NCBI RefSeq assembly: GCF_000213175.1 | Contig: NW_009799104.1 | Span: 1,629,214-1,693,213 of the forward strand | Direction of reading: 5' to 3' | Origin: Neurospora tetrasperma FGSC 2508 | Taxonomy: Eukaryota > Ascomycota > Sordariomycetes > Sordariales > Sordariaceae | DNA length: 64,000 nt | In this document: piece by piece, positions 55,841 to 64,000 of the stretch | Numbering within the stretch: the stretch's first letter is position 1 | Layout of the letters: every line of letters starts with the position of its first letter | Made by a program: the position numbers and the translations under genes | The notes under the pieces: generated by a model | Told to the model about the DNA's origin: nothing | What the model saw: only the letters and a program-made list of their open reading frames with translations | The model's database searches: none

Positions 55841-56842
55841 CTACTTTCTCTCCCTGACAACCATCTGCCACTTGAGCTTCACTTCATCTTCCTCCTCCGC
55901 TTTCTTCGGCCCAATCAACTGTTCCCTCTTATCCATCAAGTTCTCTTGCATCGTCTTCTCCCCCCTTCCCGTATGCTCAATAGTAACATAAAGGTAGCCA
56001 TTTCCCCACGCATACTCTCCTCCACCACTTCTGCCTTTCCACGTGCTATTCATCATTCGCGGCCGTTAGCAAGATGTCTCTGATTCAGCATCTCTGCTTG
56101 ATTTTCGTAATCCGTCTCGCTCTCTCTCGACATGGGAAAACAACGGCGGAATAATCAAAGACTACCAGAGGAGGAAGAAGAAAAAAAAGACTCACCAATA
56201 ATCCATAATCAACCCTCCCGCCCGCGCAATATCCGTTCCCAACACCGCATACCTAAGTCCAGTGACACTCCTCACATTAATACTCGCAGTATTGATCGGT
56301 CTCGCGACATCTCTCCCCTCATCCTTGTGAATACTAATCAGTTCCGGACGGTGCGCCATCATGGTGACGACGAAAAATGCATCCTCGACTTTGGGTCGCT
56401 CGTTTTTGTGCCAGTAGCAGGTTGGTCCGGTTGGTTCCGAGGCTCTTTTTCCTACAATGGTGGTGGTGGTGTCATTCCTACCGCCGCCGCCGCCGGGGCC
56501 ATAGGTGAAATACCAAGGAGGAAGTTCATCGTCGTTGTCGTCGTCGTCGTTGTTGTTGTTTCCAGCCTCGCGTTTAGCGTGTTCACTAGCTTTGTAGGAA
56601 GCCAGCGCTTGTTCAGGCGTCATGCCTTTGCCTTGCTGGACATCATCGACCCATTTGGCAAAGGAGAAGCCAGTGATTTGGTTTCCGTTGTTGTTTCCCA
56701 CTTTGGAGCCATCAGCCGGAGGGGGGTTGCTCCAGGTATAAGTTGGGCCACCACCGTAGGCACCTGGACTGGGGAAGGCGGTTGCTGAGAGGACAAGAAG
56801 GCTTAGGCAGAAGAGGAGGAGGATGGGAGTATTGGAAATCAT
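55841..56842 (-). CDS. Secreted fungal protein of unknown function, 283 aa
   Basis: Exon 1 56842-56196, intron 56195-56046 (GTGAGT donor, TTGCTAACG branch, GAATAG acceptor), exon 2 56045-55841. I start at the Met that opens a clear signal peptide (MISNTPILLLFCLSLLVLSA); a longer in-frame start at 56992 would bury it. The mature protein has a linker with a run of Asn and Asp (NNNNDDDDNDDE) and Gly, then a domain from about residue 140 with PTCYWHKNERPKVEDAFFVV, TASINVRSVTGLRYAVLGTD and GGEYAWGNGYLYVTIEHTG, and a Lys/Glu-rich end. Two Cys (CYWH and DYC) could pair. I recognise the pattern as shared by Sordariomycete secreted proteins but know no function. Confidence 0.85.
56520..56570. repeat. 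GTC/GTT trinucleotide tract encoding Asp/Asn run
   Basis: GTCGTC and GTTGTT triplets on plus read as GAC and AAC on minus and encode the acidic linker of the secreted protein. Confidence 0.8.
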
Positions 56843-57885
56843 CGTTCTCCAGATTGGGAAGGGCTGGTGTGCTTGTTGGTTTTGTTGCGTGATCAGTTTA
56901 TGATCTTGATGATGCTGATGATGACAATAATCGCGTTGCTCAAAGTAAGAAATGAGAAGAAACGTGAAAGAGCGTATATGTCGCAAGGCCACAGTTTGAT
57001 TTCTTCAGACTGGAAGGTTGTTGAAGGTGTTACGAAGGAAAACGAGTGAATGTGGGAAGATCGATGAGTTTGAGTTCTCAGAGCTAGAGATTCATGGCGA
57101 ATAGAGTACCTAGGTATACTCGGTATCCACGACTTTCGTCGCCAAATATAGAGTGCATGTGTTCACCTCTATTCAGCGTCTATTCAGGCATTGTCAACAA
57201 AGGGTTTGTTTGTGGAAGTTGTGCTTGGCGGGTAACACAACACTGCAACCGCGTTATACATTTAGAATAACCATTTGCACGTACATTCTTCAAACAATGA
57301 TTGCTTTTAGACTTGGGACGGCAGCACTCCGAACTCGCGGCCGTTCGAGTCATAAGAACACTCGCCCCCTAGCGGATGTCATACTCCAAGCAGGTGTAAT
57401 GTATGAAAGGATTCCGAAAATCATGTTTGCAGATGACCCTGGCGCCGTGAAGGATTGTCAACTGGTAGTAGATGAGTAGAATAACTTGATCCGGTCCGTC
57501 AGTAAGGAAGCACGAGGGTGGAATGATTCTCTCCGCGCTCAGAAAAGGCATATTTCACTGACACGTTAGCCCAGAGAATGTTTAGCAGAACAAGGATTAT
57601 GATGAATGCGCCTTTAGCAAGACAGAAATAATAATACTAGTTTTTTCCCAGTCGGCTCACATCCGATCGCTCTGAAAACAGTTCATACTTACTATGGTAT
57701 CCTCAATCATCATGCCATTATATACCCAAAAGACCTTTTAGCATCGGCCAGTGTTCTGCAATCATCCGCCCCTTACTGTACTTTTTTTATCATCCACATC
57801 GTAGCAACACCGTATCTCGTAGGCTCATCAACTCTTCAACTAACTACCAACCAAGAGCGTCAAATCCACCAAACCCAAGCCCCGT
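56843..57885 (-). other. Spacer with a minus-strand intron and a possible 60-aa ORF
   Basis: A perfect-looking minus intron lies at 57690-57552 (donor GTAAGTATG, branch GGCTAACG, acceptor TGTCAG), just after a TATATAA on minus near 57730. Downstream an ORF from the ATG near 57543 to 57369 encodes MPFLSAERIIPPSCFLTDGP and about 40 more residues. It could be a tiny gene, or a 3' UTR intron of the WD40-like gene that ends at 57886. I cannot decide. Confidence 0.3.
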
Positions 57886-60042
57886 TCACCTTATGGGCCT
57901 AACATTCAGCTTTTGCCCATTGGCCCCCGCTGTCGCCTCCCTAACCTCGTATACACCGCAACCCCCGTCCGAATCTCCCAAGAACAGGAACCCGCCATCT
58001 ATGGAGAATGACAACTCGGTGACCTTGCTCAACGCCTCCAATTGCTCATACCCCTGTTTTGGTGCGCTTTCCATGATCCCAGCTTCTGGGTCCGGCCAGC
58101 GCCACAACTCTGTCCCGGTCATGGCATCTAGGATCACCAGGCACCCGCGGCCACCAAAGTCAATCCCCGTCGCATCGCAATACGCTACATATCGACAGTC
58201 AGGACTGACACACGATATTGCGTTGGGGATGCGGAAGGTCTTGGTCGAAGATGCCGAAAAGTCCCACACTAAAACATGGCGATAGGGAACAGGGACAGGT
58301 GCTAGATTGTATCCATGCCCACCGCGGGCGGCAGGGATGGGTACGGCGCGGTATGAGGCTGGGATCCAGATAGAGACGGCAACCGAACCGTAAGTTGCTA
58401 GACCAGACGGCAAGGCAGTTTCAAGCTCTGTATGCGCCCAGGGGGTCACACACTTGTATGGGGTATGAGACGTGGGTTGTGAGCCATCCGTAGGGTCCCC
58501 GACGTCCCAGGCTACGAGAAGCGTTTCGTGCTCGGGAGGAGGATGGCCGGGACGAGGTGGTCGCGGTCCAGAGGCGGCGACAAGCAGGGGACCGGTTGCA
58601 GAGAAGGCAAGCTCGGGGTACTGGGGAATAACCGGGAGGTTGGCTTTGCGAAGATCGATGGTGCGGCTCTTGGTGAAGGGTTTCTTGCTTTGGGAGACGG
58701 AATAAAGATCGATTGTGTCGGCGTCGCCTGCATAGGTAACTAGAGGGCTGAAGCCAGCTTCGTAAACACTGGTCCTAACAGCGGCCCATCGGTCTGCTTT
58801 CTCGATAGTTTGGAGCTTCTTCTTTTTGGCCCAGTCCCATACTTCAAGGGTATCACCAAAGCCAGTGGCAATGGCAATCATTGTGGCTGGCTCGGAAAGA
58901 ATGGCGTGACTGCGGACAAAGTATTCGCGCGAGCGAGCTTGGGCGGCTGTATAGCATGAGAATTTGATGGTGCTCTGCAAAATCCCACTTCCAACAGACC
59001 ACACCTTGATGATGTTATTTCCATGTTTGCTGGCAAGCGTGGCGGAGGTGGTCGAAACGTCAAAGTAAAAAACAGTTGGATCCTTGGCAACCTTATCGTT
59101 CGAGATCATGTGTTTCCAGGGCACCAGATCGATGGCGGCAGAGCCCGCTCGTGGCCTTGGCTTGGGCTTTGATCGTTCCTCACTCGGCGTGGAAAATGGA
59201 TGTAGAGGAGGCGAGGGGAACAGAGGGCTTGAGAGTGGCGCAATAGCATCATTCGACATATGGTCGGGACCCGATGATGTGGCCTTTGATGATTTGGAAG
59301 CCTGAGAGAGGCGAGAGGCCGAGTAAGAGGAAGTGGCATCAGAACCATCAAATGAACCCTGAGAAGAGACGCGGTGTGAGTTCTTGACGAGGGGAAGTGG
59401 TGGAAGGGGTTTGGTAATGGGGGGAGAGGACGGGGGATAGAGGCTGTAGCTGGCAGCGGACTGCGACGGTCTCCTTGTGTCCGAAGCTCTCGAGTCTTTC
59501 CGGATCGATGAAGATACGCTGTTTGACGATGTTCTCACCGAGTGAGCGGATCTTGGAACGTAGACAGGGTCGTTGTAGTCGGACAGCGGAGTCCAATGCT
59601 GTCCAAATTCCACCTCCTTGGAGTCGGCAAGGTAGGATGACTGCGACGGCGACGGCGAGAAGCCACCACTCGATGCCACCTTGCGCCGCTGGTCATGCGG
59701 CTCGTTCCAAAATTCATCCCGTTCATGCCGCTCATGCAGCGCCGGCGAGTCGCGATATCGAGGGGGGGATTTTGGGAAGCCTCCAGTTCCTATGCTATGC
59801 AGATGTTCCCTGTGCGAGACAATGTATGTTAGCCCATGTGCAGTCCATGACGTTTGTGACAAACATTCCCAATTTCCAATCCCAAATTCCCTGTCCGAGA
59901 CAGTCGGCATGGCCCGCCGCTCAGATTCCCGAGCACGTGTCGATCCAAATCAAACAAAGCCATGGTCTGTGATGTGTCAAAAGTGCTTGACTTACGCCAA
60001 CTCTTCGATATCCGCAGCGGTGGGGTGGGTGAGGGAATCCAT
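57886..60042 (-). CDS. WD40-like beta-propeller protein with disordered N-terminus, 656 aa
   Basis: Exon 1 is 60042-59996 (MDSLTHPTAADIEEL), intron 59995-59810 (GTAAGT donor, GGGCTAACA branch, GCACAG acceptor), exon 2 59809-57886; the junction encodes Ala. Residues 20 to about 240 are Ser/Pro-rich. From about 255 come weak WD-type repeats, including HGNNIIKVWSVGSGILQSTI, GFGDTLEVWDWAKKKKLQTI, HVLVWDFSASSTKTFRIPNA, CLVILDAMTGTELWRWPD and FSIDGGFLFLGDSDGGCGVY, enough for a seven-blade propeller with degenerate blades. Such proteins serve as scaffolds; partners are unknown. No signal or membrane segment. Confidence 0.9.
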
Positions 60043-62940
60043 TGCGGGTATGCACGTTGTGCTTCTTGGGAAGGGCGCTGTTCGAAGGCTCCCAGTTGGG
60101 TGATTGAGGACGACGATCCAATGCCGTTCAAAATGAGGAACTTGGTGCGTTCCAGTGGGGATAAGAAAGACGGATATATAGGACACGGATCGGTCGCGTG
60201 GACTGGCAAGACAAAGCGGTTATAGGAGACTCGTGTGCCTAGTGTGACTGCGATGTCCTGAACAAGGACAACAGCAGACGAGCCGTGGAAGAGGGGGGTG
60301 GGTAGGTAGGTAGGTGTAAGAGACAAGAAGACTCGGTCCGGGGAAGCTGGGGACGGGGAGGGGGGCGCAAAGACAAAGGGCCACGGGCATGGAAAGGTAT
60401 GGCGGGCGGGTGGTAGGCGTGGTAGGGTAGGTTAGTGGTACTTTGGTGGGTAGAGAGGTACCTCTATCTCTGGTAAAATCCGAAGACGCGGGAGTGATGT
60501 GCACCTAGGTAGGGTTTGAGTTTCCCTTAAGTACCTAATGCATTGAATTGATTTGCATATGATGGAGCCGAGTAGAGGGATGATGTTGTAGGGATGCGTG
60601 GTCACTGCGCCCGCCCTGCACTTTTGCGCCTCCAGTCTTTGGCCTGGCTGCACTCCCGTCTGCAAATAGGATGTCCTTCCTTCTACTTTGCGTGTAGGAG
60701 GAGTGCTAGGCCGAGGTACCATGGAACCTAACCCAGAGGTAGTTCGGGTATTCGGTCCAAATCGGTTCAGGTCATTTGCTGGTCGATATGAAGGCTCAGA
60801 AGGTACATGTGCAAAGTGCAAATGGGGACATCGAAAGTGGAAGTCGAGGAAGTCCAGAGCGCACCAACAGCGTCGTATCGATGGCACTAGACTGCACCAC
60901 TGCATCCACCCCAAATGCTGGGGGATATGGGGCCCCGGGGGGAAGGCGGGACGAGGTCAAAGCGGAGTGACCCACTCCTCCGCCTGCTGCTGCCATGGAC
61001 CCCCTACCAACGGGGACCAGGTGCATCCGCAGTGCAAGAGTTAGGTTCCCATACTTCAGTTCCTTCTTTCCACGTCCTGGAGACGATCCAAGTCTCAATT
61101 AGGTGCCTACCTGGGCTCTACCTTTCTTGATCTACCGAGTTCCACCCTGAATCGAATGATGTTCAACGAGAATTGAAGGCTCGTTGGCCCTTCATTTGGC
61201 ACGTACTAAGGGAGCCTCACTTTGCTTAGTGAGTACCTAAGTAGTGTATTGTACACTAGACGAGCTCGACAAGGCCCAGGGTTGGCGGCTGAAAAGACAA
61301 GTAAACGGATAAGCCAATCATGTTCTCATTTTGGTGTGTGATCTCGAGACGGCGCCATGGAGCCTGCTTATGTTATTGTTTCCCCAATCCAGTTGCAGCA
61401 GCGTTGCAACTGTGATTCTTTTGACAGCCGAGAACCTCTCCCCCTCCATTCATCCATCCCATCCACCAGGTCATTCCCTGTCTTCCGTCTGATGTTTTGT
61501 TCTCCGCACGTTCTTCGTCGGCTTCAGTTCCGCTTTCTACCACCTGCCCAGTCGGATTCACACTCAGTTCGTACTAGAACACTCGACGCACTTGCGCATG
61601 CCTGCGTTAGCGCTGGCAAGTAGGGCATCAATCCCCGTTAGTGACCGTCAAAAGGGCAAGGACTAAAAAGGCTCCATCCAACTCCATCCACTTTCCCCAG
61701 TCCCGACGTTGTGGTTGCTAGACTAGACTATCCTGTGGTTGCGAGCAAACCTCAAGATTTACCTCCCTGTAAGGTACCGGGCACGGACCAGTACAAGCAT
61801 GGAAACCTTGGTGACTCCCGTCTCGTGTACTTAGTGTATGGCCCGCCACTCGAGTGCCAGAGATCGTCAGCGACGTGACCCACGGGTTGAACTTGCCCAT
61901 CTCACCAGACATAGGTACCTCTCTAGTAATGTCATTGCCAACCTCTTCTCTTCTTTTGTTTCCCCACCCGTCGGGTGTTACCGCTTGTTTGTCGCCTCGC
62001 GTAGGGCATTTCTACCTCACTTTCCCGCAGTATTTCCATACACTACATTACCACTCTCTTTTTATATTATTTTGTTGTTGCTCACGGTTCTCGTCTTATC
62101 TTCAGGGGCTATTTTCAAACCAAAAAGTTTTGATCAAGGGTACACTTCGGTTAGTGATCACGCAAAATTCCAACAGTGCGGATGCAGCTCACCATGGTAG
62201 TGCGGTTAAAACTGGAATATCAGCCATCGCAAGCCATGGCTGACGCCTCACTGGGGAGAAATGCCTAGGGTTGAGCTGGGATTGGATCCCTTTCCCACAT
62301 CCACATCATTTCTGACCCATGATTAATTTTCACGTCATGTCTCTGGTCGGCCCAGCGCGCCTCCATCACAGACAGACAGACTGACATGCAGCAAACTGGC
62401 AGCTCCCGTCCACTGCCACGATGGATGACTGCCTTTGCCATTATTCCTTCTCGCTTTGGTCCGTCTGAATCCCATCTCGACACCTGTGGCCGCGGCTGGG
62501 CTGCACCATGCAGTACCCTTCCGGGAGATCGACAGGCGACCAACAAGCCTGTAAATGCACCCACTGATTATCACCGCAAGTTAAGGTTCCATTCCGACTT
62601 GGTCCCTCTGATCTCAAGCACAGCCCAGGACATGACGCTTGGACCCTCCCATCACATTGACAGTTCTTTTCGCCTTTTCGAATTCTTTCCCCCCTTGCTG
62701 TTGATTTTCTGGACGAGCCTCCTGAAGCAAGGTCGCGCGTATACATCCCCACTTGGACAGAGGGACGGACGCTGGCGTCTGCATGTCTTGACGTCGAACC
62801 CCTGGTCCAGTGCCAGTCCCCCATGCGATGCCAGTCAACGTGCGTAATAAACCTCTCCTGCTGCTGCTCGCCAAGGAATGGCAGCCGAAGCAGCCCAATG
62901 TCGTTGTCACATGCATGCCATTCTCGTTCTACACTTTTCA

Positions 62941-62978
<38 letters not shown>

Positions 62979-64000
62979 CCCTCTCTAACTTGCCACTCAT
63001 TGTCGGTTGCTTCACTTTACCTAAGCTCTCTTTGTCTTCGCGTTGGACTGCAGGACGGTAGCACATCAGCACACCCTCTTGCCTCCTATTCACCTTTGCT
63101 TCTGTTCGGTCACTACCTACTCAGCCTTCGCCGATTTCGAGCTTGGGCATGGCTAGGAACAAGCATCACAAAGAAAGAGGGATAAGGTCCCCTTGCCCGG
63201 GTGTTAGCAAGATGGTAAATACCTCGCTCGCTTGCTAAAACTGCCAAGATAGCCTTGGCCCGGTTGTGCCATCCTTCATTGGATGTCATCACTTCCAATC
63301 GTACTAGACGCTACCATAGGCGAGTACACTACTAGGAAACGATGGCGATGGCATTGCCACGAACTTTTCATTTGACATACACACCCCTTCTCTTGACGCT
63401 AGCAACAAATGCGTCATTTAAGACGGTCCAGTGGTTCCAGAAGAAAGCCACATTGGATCTATCCGTCGATACCCACATCCATTATAAGAGATTATCATGT
63501 CTCCCACGTGTGCGGATCTTGGCATCATTTTTCCGTCATCAGAAAGCACCGCCTCTTTGTCCTGGACTGGATGTGAAAGAGGAAAAAAAAACAGAAGAGC
63601 CCTGGAAAAAAGTGGAAAGACCCAGACCGGGGAGCCACGAGGGTAGACAATGAAAAAGTCAGCCAAGAACGTGAAAACGTGCGTGCTAGTATCCGAACCG
63701 CACCCAACACATCTGGCCTGTACCGATGCCGTGGCCGCGCTCCCACCTCGTGCCCGAAGCTAGTGGTCACCCCGGCAATTCCGAGGCCTTCTTGGCTCAA
63801 GGATTTCGGCTACGTCTATCCACTCTTTTTATATCTACCTGCCTGGAGATAGGCATAAACTGATGACCCGCATAGCGAGGAGAGATGGGCTAAGTATGTC
63901 GAGCCGGATAAATCGACTGTGTGCCCAGATGAATCCGCTGTGTGGAGCCCATACAAACTGACAGCCAAGACCCAAAGCTTGGCATCTCTCGCGCCAACTT
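60043..64000. other. 4-kb right end without a supported gene
   Basis: The first part is the promoter side of the WD40-like gene, with TAGGTAGGTAGG motifs at 60302-60314 and near 60455-60515. A T36 tract lies at 62943-62978. ORFs of 60-166 codons occur on both strands without splice or domain support. No RNA gene recognised. Confidence 0.5.
62943..62978. repeat. Poly-T tract (T36)
   Basis: Longest of four poly-T runs in the window (also 20863, 34690 and 40132). Confidence 0.92.

Overview
This window is nuclear DNA from a filamentous ascomycete, almost certainly Neurospora (N. crassa or a close relative). The strongest marker is a 111-residue cyanovirin-N homolog at 52819-53298 whose spliced product matches the N. 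crassa lectin as I remember it. The short introns (about 50-90 nt; GTRNGT donors, CTRAC branch points, YAG acceptors), C-ending codons, CT-rich 5' leaders, sparse genes and dispersed TAGGTAGG-type motifs all agree. Exon boundaries below were read by eye from splice signals and frame continuity; no search or folding program was run.

Layout: 1-1427 ends in a conserved disordered fungal protein (minus). 1428-9687 has no gene I can support. 9680-12720 holds the most unusual part: a minus-strand transcription unit with a CCAAT/TATA-like promoter, three canonical introns and no convincing protein. Its roughly 2.2-kb central exon carries ten copies of a 65-80 nt unit built of three consecutive hairpins with ACTT/ACTC-type loops (AAGU/GAGU in the transcript). 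Stem sequences differ between copies but pairing is mostly kept. A second motif occurs four times nearby. 13710-25250 has small or low-complexity spliced genes, including one with a GC-AG intron and polyHis/polyGln tracts, and a degenerate tRNA-like gene.

25862-30332 is a nine-exon CorA-type magnesium transporter gene (1,319 aa). 31792-32381 has a small low-complexity ORF and a tRNA gene with a long anticodon-arm insertion. 32815-34180 encodes a LaeA-like methyltransferase. 36055-37563 (plus) is an FAD-dependent amine oxidoreductase, convergent with homogentisate 1,2-dioxygenase (38149-39610, minus; tyrosine/phenylalanine catabolism). 41104-41830 encodes a 180-aa protein with a conserved alpha/beta domain.

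43701-50822 has weaker small genes, a secreted-protein pseudogene whose three breaks all look like C-to-T changes at CpA (the RIP signature), and a 73-aa single-pass membrane protein. After the lectin come a secreted acidic protein (55841-56842, minus) and a two-exon WD40-like protein (57886-60042, minus). 60043-64000 has no supported gene. The identifiable genes do not form one pathway cluster; they look like ordinary, independently regulated fungal genes separated by long non-repetitive spacers.
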